From: Uruburuella testudinis
GTDB lineage: Bacteria > Pseudomonadota > Gammaproteobacteria > Burkholderiales > Neisseriaceae
Length of the DNA: 64,000 bases
Assembly: GCF_022870865.1 (NCBI RefSeq)
Contig: NZ_CP091508.1
Span: 806,001 to 870,000 of the forward strand
Direction: 5' to 3'
In this document: positions 28,636 through 37,569 of the stretch, in pieces
Layout: each line of letters starts with the position of its first letter
Numbering within the stretch: position 1 is the first letter of the stretch
Notes under the pieces: generated by a model
What the model saw: the letters and a program-made list of their open reading frames with translations, nothing else
Databases searched by the model: none
What the model was told of the DNA's origin: nothing
Translations under genes and position numbers: made by a program

Positions 28636-28658
28636 ACCCCGCACGGGGCGGGGTGAAA
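28636..28658 (-). terminator. Terminator of the second cstA-ybdD operon
   Basis: On the minus strand ACCCCGC, loop CCCGT, GCGGGGT followed by TTTTC; it lies 53 bp beyond the ybdD-like stop codon. Confidence 0.7.
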
Positions 28659-28710
28659 AAATCGGGCGGACGGTTACTTGTGTCAAGGAAAAGCCGGCCT
28701 GCCGGAGGCT

Positions 28711-28917
28711 TTAACAGCAGCGGCCGCTGCCGTTACGGCGCTGTTGGCAGTAATCCAGAAATTCCAAGCGGCTCATTACCGGTGCTTGGGCATTGTATCG
28801 GCGCTGCCGGGCAACGTAATTGTCGTAATCCGGAATGCCTGCCATATAGTAGGCAAAAATACGCAGGCTTGTGTACCAGTTTTTCAGACGGCCTTTTAAA
28901 TCAGAGTCGGGTTTCAT
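28711..28917 (-). CDS. YbdD/YjiX-family small protein (copy 2)
   Basis: 68 aa, same length and core (GIPDYDNYVARQRRYNAQAPVM) and same C-terminal GRCC as copy 1, but with a different N-terminal 15 residues. Its stop is an ordinary TAA, so the natural end is right after Cys-Cys; this shows that copy 1 was not shortened by its family A element. It overlaps cstA copy 2 by 17 bp. Confidence 0.85.
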   Translation of the reverse strand: MKPDSDLKGRLKNWYTSLRIFAYYMAGIPDYDNYVARQRRYNAQAPVMSRLEFLDYCQQRRNGSGRCC

Positions 28918-30979
28918 GGGTTTGCACCTCGTTTCGGTATACTGCGGGCACTTCTTTGGCCGTCGGCCAAGCGATTTTACGGGCTTTCAAAGCCACTTGC
29001 AGGCCGTAAACGGCGATAAAAATCACCACGGCGAGAAAGGCCAGCGCCAAACCTGAATTTACATAATCGTTGAGCACGATTTGGTTCATCTGCGCCAAAT
29101 CTTTGGCCGGCGCCAGAATTTCACCCGCAGCGGCAGCATCGCGGTATTTGGCGGCGTGAGCCATAAAGCTGACACGGGCATCGGCATCAAACAGTTTTTG
29201 CAGACAGGCAACCGTGGTAACCACCAGCAAGCCGAGTGCCGGCAGCAACGATACCCATACGAAACGCTCTTTTTTCATTTTCACCAACACCACGCTGATC
29301 ATAATCAGCGCGATACCGGCCAGCATCTGGTTGCCGATACCGAACAGCGGCCACAGGGAATTGATGCCGCCCAAGGGGTCGGTGACGCCGGTGTAAAGAA
29401 AGTAGCCCCACGAGCCGACGGCCAGCACAGTGGCTACCAAATTGGCCGGAATGCTGCCGGAATTTCCCAGCGGTTTGATGAAAATGCCGAGCAAGTCTTG
29501 ATACATAAAGCGTGAGACACGGGTGCCGGCATCCACTGCGGTGAGAATGAACAAAGCTTCAAATAAAAGCGCGAAATGATACCAAAAAGCCATCATTGCT
29601 TCACCCGGAATCAGACGGCTCATGATATGCGCCATGCCGACTGCAAGGGTGGGGGCGCCGCCGGCGCGGGAAAGGATGGTGTGTTCGCCGACTTCGCGCG
29701 CGGTGTTGGCCAAGGTGGCGGCATCTACCGGGATTTGCAGATGAGTGGTAATCGCGTGTGCGGCAGTGGCCGGGTCGGTGCCGATTAAGGCAGCCGGGCT
29801 GTTCATGGCGAAATAAACGCCGGGTTCGAGGCAGGCGGCGGCGGCCAGGGCCATGATGGCAACAAAGCTTTCCATCAGCATGCCGCCGTAGCCGATCATG
29901 CGCACGTTCACTTCGTTATCAATCATTTTCGGCGTGGTGCCCGAAGCAATCAAAGCATGGAAGCCGGATACCGCACCGCAGGCGATGGTGATAAACAAAA
30001 ACGGAAACAGTTTGCCCGAAAATACCGGGCCGGAGCCGTCGATAAAGTGGGTGACGGCAGGCATGCGCAGCTCGGGGCCGACAACGATGATGCCGAACGC
30101 CAGAGCCATGATGGTGCCGATTTTCAGAAAAGTAGAAAGAAAATCGCGCGGAGTCATCAACAACCATACCGGCAGCAATGAAGAGATGGTGCCGTAAGCC
30201 ATAATAAAGATGGCCAGTTGCACGCCGTTGAGGTCAAACCAATGGCCGATGGGGCTTTGCGCCACCACATCGCCGTAAATCACCGCCAGCATCAGCGCGA
30301 TAAAGCCGAAAATAGCAATTTCACCGATGCGGCCGGGGCGGATATAGCGGCTGTAGACACCCATAAACAGCGCAATCGGCACGGTAACCACAATGGTAAA
30401 CGTGCCCCACGGGCTGTGGGTGAGTGCTTTTACCACAATCAGCGCCAGCACCGAAGTGATGATGATCATAATCATCAGAATACCGATAGAAGCAATGATG
30501 CCGGCCGTGGTGCCGAGCTCTTGTTTCACAATGTCGCCCAGCGATTTGCCGTCGCGGCGCATCGAGACAAACAACACCATCATATCCTGCACGGCACCGG
30601 CAAATACCACGCCGAAGATAATCCACAGCGTGCCGGGCAGATAGCCCATTTGCGCGGCCAGCACCGGCCCGACCAGTGGGCCTGCGCCGGCAATGGCGGC
30701 AAAATGGTGGCCGAACAACACGCCTTTACGGGTAGGAACATAGTCGACACCGTTATTGTGGCGTTCGGCCGGCGTCATGCGGTTTGCATCCAACTCAAGA
30801 ATATTTTTCGCGATATAGAGGCTGTAAAACCGATAAGCGATGCAATACACGGATACGGCGGCCACAATCATCCATACCGCGTTGACGTGTTCGCCGCGGT
30901 GCAGGGCCAGAGTAGAAAAGGCGGCGACGCCGACCAATACCACCAGACCCCAAAGCAGAAACGTTTTTAGCTGTTTCAT
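28901..30979 (-). CDS. cstA: CstA-family transporter (copy 2)
   Basis: 692 aa. It is nearly colinear with copy 1 (same motifs, same order, most differences conservative), so the two operons arose by duplication. Divergence is largest in the C-terminal third and in periplasmic-loop segments such as the GDVVAQSPIGHWFD region. The AT-rich 31000-31120 region upstream should hold its promoter. The two copies may serve different substrates or conditions. Confidence 0.88.
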   Translation of the reverse strand: MKQLKTFLLWGLVVLVGVAAFSTLALHRGEHVNAVWMIVAAVSVYCIAYRFYSLYIAKNILELDANRMTPAERHNNGVDYVPTRKGVLFGHHFAAIAGAGPLVGPVLAAQMGYLPGTLWIIFGVVFAGAVQDMMVLFVSMRRDGKSLGDIVKQELGTTAGIIASIGILMIMIIITSVLALIVVKALTHSPWGTFTIVVTVPIALFMGVYSRYIRPGRIGEIAIFGFIALMLAVIYGDVVAQSPIGHWFDLNGVQLAIFIMAYGTISSLLPVWLLMTPRDFLSTFLKIGTIMALAFGIIVVGPELRMPAVTHFIDGSGPVFSGKLFPFLFITIACGAVSGFHALIASGTTPKMIDNEVNVRMIGYGGMLMESFVAIMALAAAACLEPGVYFAMNSPAALIGTDPATAAHAITTHLQIPVDAATLANTAREVGEHTILSRAGGAPTLAVGMAHIMSRLIPGEAMMAFWYHFALLFEALFILTAVDAGTRVSRFMYQDLLGIFIKPLGNSGSIPANLVATVLAVGSWGYFLYTGVTDPLGGINSLWPLFGIGNQMLAGIALIMISVVLVKMKKERFVWVSLLPALGLLVVTTVACLQKLFDADARVSFMAHAAKYRDAAAAGEILAPAKDLAQMNQIVLNDYVNSGLALAFLAVVIFIAVYGLQVALKARKIAWPTAKEVPAVYRNEVQTHETRL

Positions 30980-31221
30980 AGCAGGTCCTTAAATAAGTTG
31001 AGAATATATAAACAAAAACAATGTTTGGCAATTGTGCTTTTAACTACATGCAATTACACGAATATGATTTGAAAATTTTTAAAAATGTTAACATATATAC
31101 AATTTAAATTGGCCGGTTTGGAGAGCGAAATATTGCCCGATATTGCTTCAAATCAAAGTCAGCGTCATCACCCGCGGCGCCCTCTTGCTTTTTCTGGCTG
31201 ATGTGTGTCTGCCGCATTTGC

Positions 31222-31227
31222 TATAAT
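31222..31227 (+). promoter_or_regulatory. -10 box of dusA
   Basis: TATAAT immediately before GCCGTCTGAA; a clear -35 at 17 bp is not seen. A start near 31234 would exclude the GTG 31205 and ATG 31226 start codons and leave ATG 31262. Confidence 0.5.
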
Positions 31228-31261
31228 GCCGTCTGAACCCTATCAACAGCCGAAACACGAT

Positions 31262-32269
31262 ATGCCGTCTGAAACCCTGCCGCCGCGCCGCCTGAGCGTT
31301 GCCCCGATGCTCGATTGGACCGACCGCCATTACCGCTATATGGCGCGTCAGATTACCCGCCACACCTGGCTCTACACCGAAATGATCAATGCCGGTGCGG
31401 TGGTCTACGGCGATGCTGAGCGGTTTTTACGGTTTAACGAGGGCGAGCAGCCGCTGGCTTTGCAGTTGGGCGGCAGCGAGCCGGCATTGTTGGCTAAAGC
31501 CGCCAAAGCCGCGGCACAATACGACTATAATGAAGTCAACCTAAACTGCGGCTGCCCCAGCCCGCGCGTGCAGAAAGGCGCGTTTGGTGCGTGTTTGATG
31601 AACGAAGCCTTGTTGGTGGCCGATTGCTTGAACGCCATGCAGGATGCGGTGCAGATTCCCGTTACTGTGAAGCACCGCATCGGTGTCGACCGCCAAACCG
31701 AATACAGCACCGTGGCTGATTTTGTCGGCACCTTGCGTGAAAAAACCGCCTGCCGCACCTATATCGTGCACGCGCGCAACGCCTGGCTCGACGGCCTGTC
31801 GCCGAAAGAAAACCGCGAAGTGCCGCCGCTGAAATACGAATATGTTTACCGCCTGAAGCAAGATTTTCCCGATTTAGAAATCATCATCAACGGCGGCATT
31901 GCCGACAATGAAGCCATTGCAGGCCATCTGAAACATGTCGACGGCGTGATGGTCGGGCGCGAGGCCTACCACAACCCGATGGTGATGCGCGAATGGGATG
32001 CGCTGTTTTACGGCGATACCCGTGCGCCGGCCGCTTATGCCGAATTGGTGCAGCGGCTGTATGAATACAGCCAAACACAGATTCAGGCAGGGCGGGGAAC
32101 GATTTTGCGGCATATGGTGCGCCATTACCTCGGCCTGATGCACGGCCTGAAAAATGCCCGCGTATGGCGGCGCATGCTTTCCGATGTCGCGCTTTTGAAA
32201 GACAACGACGGCAGCCTGATTCTGGCGGCTTGGCGCGAAGTGGAAAAAGCCAATGCATGGGATGCATAG
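31262..32269 (+). CDS. dusA: tRNA-dihydrouridine synthase A
   Basis: 335 aa from ATG 31262. It reduces specific uridines in the tRNA D-loop using FMN. VAPMLDWTDRHYR (FMN site), NLNCGCPSPRV and GAFGACLM (catalytic Cys) and KHRIGVD are typical of DusA. Two earlier in-frame starts exist, but the TATAAT box overlaps one of them. The chosen ATG is the first codon of a full 12-mer uptake sequence of the AT dialect (ATGCCGTCTGAA), which is unusual. A family A element follows the stop by 13 bp. Confidence 0.93.
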   Translation: MPSETLPPRRLSVAPMLDWTDRHYRYMARQITRHTWLYTEMINAGAVVYGDAERFLRFNEGEQPLALQLGGSEPALLAKAAKAAAQYDYNEVNLNCGCPSPRVQKGAFGACLMNEALLVADCLNAMQDAVQIPVTVKHRIGVDRQTEYSTVADFVGTLREKTACRTYIVHARNAWLDGLSPKENREVPPLKYEYVYRLKQDFPDLEIIINGGIADNEAIAGHLKHVDGVMVGREAYHNPMVMREWDALFYGDTRAPAAYAELVQRLYEYSQTQIQAGRGTILRHMVRHYLGLMHGLKNARVWRRMLSDVALLKDNDGSLILAAWREVEKANAWDA

Positions 32270-32282
32270 GCATTCCCATTTA

Positions 32283-32442
32283 GGGTGTCCTGATGTGTTG
32301 ATTGACGGGTGTATTTTGCCCTTGAAAACGCATCTGCTGCGTTAAAAAGCCTCGCAAGATGTCCAATCTTGCTGCGTTTTTTGCCTGGCATCTGCATTTT
32401 CAGAAACAAAAATCCCTCCATAAACGCATTGTCAGGACACCC
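32283..32442 (+). repeat. Fold-back element, family A (copy 6, 160 bp)
   Basis: GGGTGTCCTGATGTG ... CAGGACACCC, TA at 32281-32282 and 32443-32444. Full length with the CAAGAT/ATCTTG centre. Confidence 0.85.
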
Positions 32443-32560
32443 TAGCCCGGAAAGTTGATAAAATAGAGTTACTATCATTTTTGTTTCAGACGGCCTGTAT
32501 ATTGATGCAGGATCGGAATCGAGCGGTCAGGCCGTCTGAAATCTGTAAACGGATATCATC

Positions 32561-33295
32561 ATGAACCCATTAATCGCTGATTTTGTTTCCGAAAACGCGC
32601 GCACCCCCGTGATTGTGGCGTTGGATTTTGCCGATGAAAAAAGCACGCTTGCATTCGTGCGCCGCCTCGAGCCGGACTTGTGCCAGCTCAAAATCGGCAA
32701 AGAGCTGTTTACCGCCACCGGCCGCAACCTTGCCGAAAGCCTGATTAACCAAGGCTTCAAGCTGTTTCTCGATTTGAAATACCACGATATTCCCCACACC
32801 GTGGCGCAGGCCTGCAAAGTGGCCGCCGATATGGGCGTGTGGATGGTAGACATGCACGCCTCGGGCGGCCGCCGCATGATGGAAGCCGCCGCTGAGGCGG
32901 TGGCCCATCATGCGCACAAACCGTTGCTCATCGGCGTCACCGTGCTTACCAGCATGGACGAGCAGGATTTTGCCGAAACCGGCGTGCAGCGCAGTATTGC
33001 CGAGCAAGTATCCGCCTTGGCCGCCTTGGCGCAGCAAAGCGGGCTGGACGGCGTAGTCTGCTCCGCCCACGAAGCGGCAGGTTTGCGCACCGAGCGTGGT
33101 GAAGATTTCGTTTTGGTCACGCCCGGTATCCGTTTGGATGTTGCCGGCAATAGTGACGACCAGCGCCGCATTATGACGCCCGCGCAAGCCTTGGCTGCCG
33201 GTTCGAGCTATTTGGTGATGGGGCGCCCGATTACCCAAGCCGCTGATCCGGTGGCGGTATTGCGCGAAGTGAATGCGGCTGCTGCCGGTGCCTGA
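32561..33295 (+). CDS. pyrF: Orotidine 5'-phosphate decarboxylase
   Basis: 244 aa. It is the last step of UMP synthesis. VALDFADEKS, LKIGKELF and the catalytic DLKYHDIPHTV (Asp-Lys-Asp network, about 70-80) are present, as is PGIRL near the C-terminus. It is bounded by uptake-sequence pairs on both sides (32485-32540 and 33301-33344), so it is monocistronic. Confidence 0.95.
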   Translation: MNPLIADFVSENARTPVIVALDFADEKSTLAFVRRLEPDLCQLKIGKELFTATGRNLAESLINQGFKLFLDLKYHDIPHTVAQACKVAADMGVWMVDMHASGGRRMMEAAAEAVAHHAHKPLLIGVTVLTSMDEQDFAETGVQRSIAEQVSALAALAQQSGLDGVVCSAHEAAGLRTERGEDFVLVTPGIRLDVAGNSDDQRRIMTPAQALAAGSSYLVMGRPITQAADPVAVLREVNAAAAGA

Positions 33296-33300
33296 TGATT

Positions 33301-33344
33301 TTCAGACGGCCTTGTCGATAAGCCAGTAGGCCGTCTGAAATATT
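33301..33344. terminator. pyrF terminator
   Basis: TTTCAGACGGCCT and AGGCCGTCTGAAA around an 18-nt loop. Confidence 0.65.
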
Positions 33345-33389
33345 GTTTATCAAAAACAACTATAAACAACGATAAATCTCTGGAGAACG

Positions 33390-33716
33390 ATGATGTTGAT
33401 ATCCAATATGGAATTTATTCCCGACCGCAAAGTAGTCAAACATTTGGGCTTGGTGCAAGGCTCAAGCGTGCGGGCCAAACATTTCGGGCGCGATTTTATG
33501 GCCGGCCTCAAAAACATGGTGGGCGGCGAGCTTAAAGGCTATACCGAGCTGCTCAACGAATCGCGCGAACAGGCGGTGGCGCGTATGCTGGAGCAGGCGC
33601 GTCAAGCCGGTGCGAATGCCGTATTAAACGTGCGCTTTTCCACCTCTTCGGTGGCGGCAGGGGCTGCTGAAATTTTTGCTTACGGCTCTGCGGTGCTGCT
33701 GGACGACGAGCAGTAA
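33390..33716 (+). CDS. YbjQ/UPF0145-family protein (soluble)
   Basis: 108 aa. It has the YbjQ core: an N-terminal strand, then SVRAKHFGRDFMAGLKNMVGG, a helix (ESREQAVARMLEQARQ) and AGANAVLNVRFSTSSV. YbjQ proteins form small oligomeric rings of unknown function, once suggested to bind metals. It is the first gene of a three-gene unit with a membrane-anchored YbjQ homologue (12 bp later) and an M48 protease. Confidence 0.82.
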   Translation: MMLISNMEFIPDRKVVKHLGLVQGSSVRAKHFGRDFMAGLKNMVGGELKGYTELLNESREQAVARMLEQARQAGANAVLNVRFSTSSVAAGAAEIFAYGSAVLLDDEQ

Positions 33717-33728
33717 ACGGAGGCAGAG

Positions 33729-34199
33729 ATGGATTGGATGATGATGGCTAAAGTGGCTTGGCCGTTATTGCTGCTGCTGGGGGCGCTGATTGTCGGCAGC
33801 TTGCTGGAAAAACGCCATTATGCCAGTATTTTGAAACGTGAAGCCCAGTTGCACCACATCGTGGTGGTGGTGTCCCGTTTTCCGTCGGAGCAGTTTGGCA
33901 GCCAGTTTTTGGTGACCGGCAGCGTGGTGGTGTCGAGCGATTATTTCCGCCGCACGCTGGCTATGTTTCGGCAGATTTTCGGCGGCAATGTGAAAAGTTA
34001 CGAAAGCATGCTCGACCGCGGCCGGCGCGAGGCTTTGCTGCGCATGAAGGCTCAGGCTGCCGGGCAGGGGGCAAATGCGGTGTTCAATATCAAGCTGGAA
34101 ACCTCATCACTATCGCAGACCGATAACGGCAAAGGCGCTTTGGGCACGGTTGAAGTGCTGGCCTACGGCACGGCGGGAACGCTGGCTGATGAAGTTTGA
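33729..34199 (+). CDS. Membrane-anchored YbjQ-family protein
   Basis: 156 aa. One N-terminal membrane helix (about 7-26, VAWPLLLLLGALIVGSLL) is followed by a YbjQ-type domain: SSDYFRRTLAMFRQIFGGNVKSYESMLDRGRREALLRM and QGANAVFNIKLETSS align with the gene before. Together they suggest duplication followed by gain of an anchor. It overlaps the M48 protease gene by 11 bp. Function unknown. Confidence 0.75.
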   Translation: MDWMMMAKVAWPLLLLLGALIVGSLLEKRHYASILKREAQLHHIVVVVSRFPSEQFGSQFLVTGSVVVSSDYFRRTLAMFRQIFGGNVKSYESMLDRGRREALLRMKAQAAGQGANAVFNIKLETSSLSQTDNGKGALGTVEVLAYGTAGTLADEV

Positions 34200-35007
34200 A
34201 AACCACCGCTTCGATGAGCGGCTCAACCCCAATATCGCGCACGAACACCCGCTGAAAGAATTAGGGCGGATGGTGATGTGGCTGGCGGCAGCGGGGCTGG
34301 CGATTCTGTTGGCGGTCGAGCTGCTGGTGCGCACGCTGCCTTATACCGTGTCGCTGCAAAATGAAAGCCGTTGGTTTTCGCCACTGGCTGCGCCGCTGCT
34401 GGCGGATATCCGTGAAGATGCCGGCATGCAGGCCTTGGCCGATAAAATCGCCGCTTCGATGCAGATGCCGCAGGGCAGCGTGACGGTGCATATCGGCAAT
34501 GACGAGATGGTCAATGCTTTTGCCACTTTCGGCGGCCATGTGGTGATGATGCAGGGTTTGCTCGATGTTTTGCCGAGTGAGGAAGCCGTAGCGGCAGTAT
34601 TGGCGCACGAAATCGGCCATATCCGCGCACGCGACCCTTTGCGCGGCGTGTCGCGCAGCCTGCTGCTGGACATAATCGGCTCGGCGGTGCTCGGCGGCGA
34701 CGGTTTCAGCAGCTTGGGCTATTTGGAAAACTTGCGCTACAGCCGCGATTTGGAAGAAGCTGCCGATGCTGGTGCAGTGCGGTTTTCGGCGGCAGAATAC
34801 GGCCATACCGGCGGCGTGGTGGAAATGCTGGAAGTGTTGGCAGAATTGAGCGCACAGCAACAAATGCCGGCACACACGCCGGATTGGCTGTCTACCCACC
34901 CGCGCCCGCAAGCACGCTTGGCAGCCGTCAGAAAGCTGGCGCGGCAAGCGGCTTATGCAGAACACAAACCGGCCAGGCCAAACCGTTGGCAGAGGCCGTC
35001 TGAATAA
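34189..35007 (+). CDS. M48-family membrane metalloprotease
   Basis: 272 aa. A membrane helix (about 25-47) is followed by an M48 domain with the zinc site HEIGH (about 138-142) and the downstream Glu of SRDLEEAADAGAV as third ligand. The family includes HtpX and Oma1-type membrane quality-control proteases. The start ATG 34189 lies inside the previous gene, so translation is coupled. The C-terminal Arg-Pro-Ser-Glu-stop is encoded by an uptake sequence (AGGCCGTCTGAATAA). Functional link with the YbjQ proteins is inferred from the operon only. Confidence 0.85.
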   Translation: MKFENHRFDERLNPNIAHEHPLKELGRMVMWLAAAGLAILLAVELLVRTLPYTVSLQNESRWFSPLAAPLLADIREDAGMQALADKIAASMQMPQGSVTVHIGNDEMVNAFATFGGHVVMMQGLLDVLPSEEAVAAVLAHEIGHIRARDPLRGVSRSLLLDIIGSAVLGGDGFSSLGYLENLRYSRDLEEAADAGAVRFSAAEYGHTGGVVEMLEVLAELSAQQQMPAHTPDWLSTHPRPQARLAAVRKLARQAAYAEHKPARPNRWQRPSE

Positions 35008-35025
35008 TCAACAGGAAATCAAAGA

Positions 35026-35985
35026 GTGTCTGATATGCATACCGAACAATTGAAAAAACGCTTGGCTCAAGCCCGTGTCTTGGTGGTGGGCGATGTGATG
35101 CTCGACCGCTACTGGTTTGGCGATGTGGCGCGTATTTCGCCCGAAGCCCCCGTGCCGGTGGCGAAAATCAACCAAATCGACCAACGCGCGGGCGGGGCGG
35201 CCAATGTGGCGCGCAATATCGCCTCACTCGGCGGGCAGGCGGCATTGCTGTCGGTGGTTGGCGATGACGAAGCTGCGGGCGCACTCGACAGCCTGATGCG
35301 GCAAGACGGCGTGGCCTCACATTTGCTGCGCGACCCCGAAATCGCCACCACGGTCAAATTACGTGTAGTGGCCCGCAACCAGCAGCTTATCCGGCTGGAT
35401 TTTGAAGAAACGCCGCGCCGTGAAATTCTCGATGGTGTCAAAGAAACCTACCGCAACCTGTTGTCTGATTACGATGTGGTGATTTTGTCGGATTACGGCA
35501 AAGGCGGCCTGCTGCATGTGTCGAGTATGATAGACTGGGCGCGTGAAGCCGGCAAAGCGGTGTTAATCGACCCCAAAGGCGATGACTACGAAAAATACAC
35601 CGGTGCCACCTTGCTCACGCCCAACCGCGCCGAATTGAAAGAAGTGGTGGGCAGCTGGAAAAACGAAGCAGAGTTAACCGAAAAAGCCCAATCGCTGCGC
35701 CGCCGCCTCGATATGGAAGCCTTGCTGCTCACCCGCAGCGAAGAGGGGATGAGCCTGTTTCGCGATGGTCAAATCGATCACCAGCCCACACGTGCGCAGG
35801 AAGTGTATGATGTTTCCGGCGCAGGCGACACGGTGATTGCCAGCATGGGCTTGGCGCTGGCAGCGGGCTTCGACATCACCGAAGCCATGCACCTGGCCAA
35901 CACCGCCGCCGGTGTGGTGGTGGCGAAACTGGGCACGGCAGTGTGCAGCTTCGATGAATTGGCAGCGGCATTGGCCGAACTGTGA
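35026..35985 (+). CDS. hldA: D-glycero-beta-D-manno-heptose-7-phosphate kinase
   Basis: 319 aa, PfkB/ribokinase fold. It corresponds to the kinase (RfaE1) part only; the adenylyltransferase half of a fused HldE is absent. GGAANVARN (about 57-65) and the catalytic VSGAGDTV (about 265-272) are clear. It makes activated heptose for lipooligosaccharide with HldD. Start: GTG 35026 is eight bases after AGGAA; ATG 35035 is the alternative and is harder to place against AGGAA. Confidence 0.93.
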   Translation: MSDMHTEQLKKRLAQARVLVVGDVMLDRYWFGDVARISPEAPVPVAKINQIDQRAGGAANVARNIASLGGQAALLSVVGDDEAAGALDSLMRQDGVASHLLRDPEIATTVKLRVVARNQQLIRLDFEETPRREILDGVKETYRNLLSDYDVVILSDYGKGGLLHVSSMIDWAREAGKAVLIDPKGDDYEKYTGATLLTPNRAELKEVVGSWKNEAELTEKAQSLRRRLDMEALLLTRSEEGMSLFRDGQIDHQPTRAQEVYDVSGAGDTVIASMGLALAAGFDITEAMHLANTAAGVVVAKLGTAVCSFDELAAALAEL

Positions 35986-36291
35986 TTTCAGGCCGTCTGA
36001 AAGGGCAAGAATGCTTTTCAGACGGCCTCGAAAGAACCATCATGCAATCTTCTGATTGGGAATCATCCGGTGTAAGCCGGTTGGGTAGGATGCGGTTTAC
36101 AGCGCATAAATCGCCGAAAAAGCGAAATACCCATACCGGCTTGCAGGCAACAAAGGCCATGTGGTGCGGCATTATCCTGACGGACAGATGGAAACCGTAT
36201 ATTAAAGCCGACGGCGAATAACATTAAAAGGCCGTCTGAACGGTAATGAAATAAAAAACCTTTCAGACGGCCTCAGCAAAAAGGAAAAATC
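35986..36291. other. hldA-hldD gap with a possible gene remnant
   Basis: Two uptake-sequence pairs (35990-36028 and 36229-36274) bracket about 200 bp. Inside, the plus strand 36112-36201 can be read without stops as a peptide ending NKGHVVRHYPDGQMETVY and TAA, but a stop lies just upstream and no start codon is available. It looks like the C-terminal stub of a lost gene; I do not recognise the family. Confidence 0.3.
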
Positions 36292-37293
36292 ATGACCATC
36301 ATCGTAACCGGCGCGGCCGGCTTTATCGGCAGCAATATCGTTAAAGGCCTCAACGAGCGCGGCATCACCGACATTGTGGCGGTAGATAACCTCACCCGCG
36401 GCGACAAGTTCCGCAATCTGGTGGATTGCGAAATCGCCCATTATCTCGACAAACACGAATTCATCCGCCAAGTGCGCGAGCATACCCTGCCGTATGACGA
36501 TATCCAAGCCGTGTTTCACGATGGCGCGTGTTCCGACACCATGGAGCATAACGGCCTGTATATGATGGACAACAACTACCAATACAGCCTCGATTTACTC
36601 GATTGGTGCCAAGACGAGCGTATCCCGTATCTTTATGCCTCCAGCGCCGCCGTTTACGGCAAAGGCGAGATTTTCCGTGAAGAGCGCGAGCTGGAAGCGC
36701 CGTTAAATGTGTACGGCTATTCAAAATTCCTGTTCGACCAAGTGGTGCGCCGCCGTATGGAAGCGGGGTTGACCGCGCAAGTGGTGGGTTTCCGCTATTT
36801 CAATGTTTACGGCCGGCAAGAGCAGCATAAAGGCCGCATGGCTTCGGTGGCTTTCCACCATTTCAACCAATACCGCGAAAACGGCTACGTCAACCTGTTT
36901 GGTGCCAACGAAGGCTATGCCGACGGCGGGCAGACGCGTGATTTTGTCAGCGTAGAAGATGTGGTAAAAGTGAACCTGTTTTTCTTCGATCACCCGCAAC
37001 AATCGGGCATTTTCAATCTCGGCACCGGCAAAAGTCAGCCGTTTAACGACCTGGCCGCCGCCACCGTCAACGCTTGCCGCGTGGCCGAAGGCAAGCCGGC
37101 CATGACGCTGGAGGAGTTGGTGAAAGAAGAATTAATCCGCTACATTCCCTTCCCCGATGCGCTCAAAGGCAAATACCAAAGCTTTACCGAAGCCGACATT
37201 ACACGGTTGCGCGCTGCCGGTTACGAAGGCCGTTTCCTCGATGTCGATGAAGGCGTGAGCCGTTATGTGCATTGGATGCTGAATCATTTATAA
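36292..37293 (+). CDS. hldD: ADP-L-glycero-D-manno-heptose 6-epimerase
   Basis: 333 aa, extended SDR family. It epimerises the ADP-heptose precursor for lipooligosaccharide inner core. [11 protein letters not shown] (NADP loop, 5-15) and the YGYSK catalytic Tyr-Lys pair (about 142-146) are present. AAAAGGAAAAATC precedes the ATG. It follows hldA in the same direction, though the terminator-like pairs between them suggest separate transcription. Confidence 0.96.
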   Translation: MTIIVTGAAGFIGSNIVKGLNERGITDIVAVDNLTRGDKFRNLVDCEIAHYLDKHEFIRQVREHTLPYDDIQAVFHDGACSDTMEHNGLYMMDNNYQYSLDLLDWCQDERIPYLYASSAAVYGKGEIFREERELEAPLNVYGYSKFLFDQVVRRRMEAGLTAQVVGFRYFNVYGRQEQHKGRMASVAFHHFNQYRENGYVNLFGANEGYADGGQTRDFVSVEDVVKVNLFFFDHPQQSGIFNLGTGKSQPFNDLAAATVNACRVAEGKPAMTLEELVKEELIRYIPFPDALKGKYQSFTEADITRLRAAGYEGRFLDVDEGVSRYVHWMLNHL

Positions 37294-37299
37294 TCGTTT

Positions 37300-37378
37300 C
37301 AAACCATTCGCAAAAACAACCTAACGGCACCGGCTTGCTTCAGCCGCCGCTTTATTTGCTTACTTTTGTGAATGCGTT
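37300..37378. repeat. Correia-like short element (family B)
   Basis: AAACCATTCGCAAAAACAACC ... GCTTACTTTTGTGAATGCGTTT, 79 bp, with CGGCACCGGCTTGC inside; directly followed by an uptake sequence. Confidence 0.55.
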
Positions 37379-37392
37379 TCAGACGGCCTCTT

Positions 37393-37460
37393 AATAGTGG
37401 GATGAAAAAGCAGTGAAACAAGGCAGCAAGCCGCAGCACTTTTTTATTCATTTTACGATA
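37393..37460 (+). repeat. Short Correia-like element (family D), 68 bp
   Basis: Starts ATAGTGGGATGAAAAAG and ends TTCATTTTACGATA; contains GAAACAAGGCAGCAAGCCGCAG. It is an internally shortened relative of the copy at 23085-23177. Confidence 0.55.
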
Positions 37461-37569
37461 AACAACAGAGGCCGTCTGAAAGCCACCATTATCTGAGGGT
37501 TCGCTTTGCTATAGCTGTTGCACGGCTATATGGCTTCAGGCCGCCTGAACACACATGAAGGAGCGTAAC

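Noticed and set aside
26143..30970. Plus-strand open frames (up to 309 codons) opposite the cstA copies
   Set aside because: Antisense shadows; His- and Gln-rich composition typical of reverse reading of membrane proteins.
31205..31261. Longer dusA N-terminus from GTG 31205 or ATG 31226
   Set aside because: The TATAAT box overlaps these codons, so the transcript probably starts after them.
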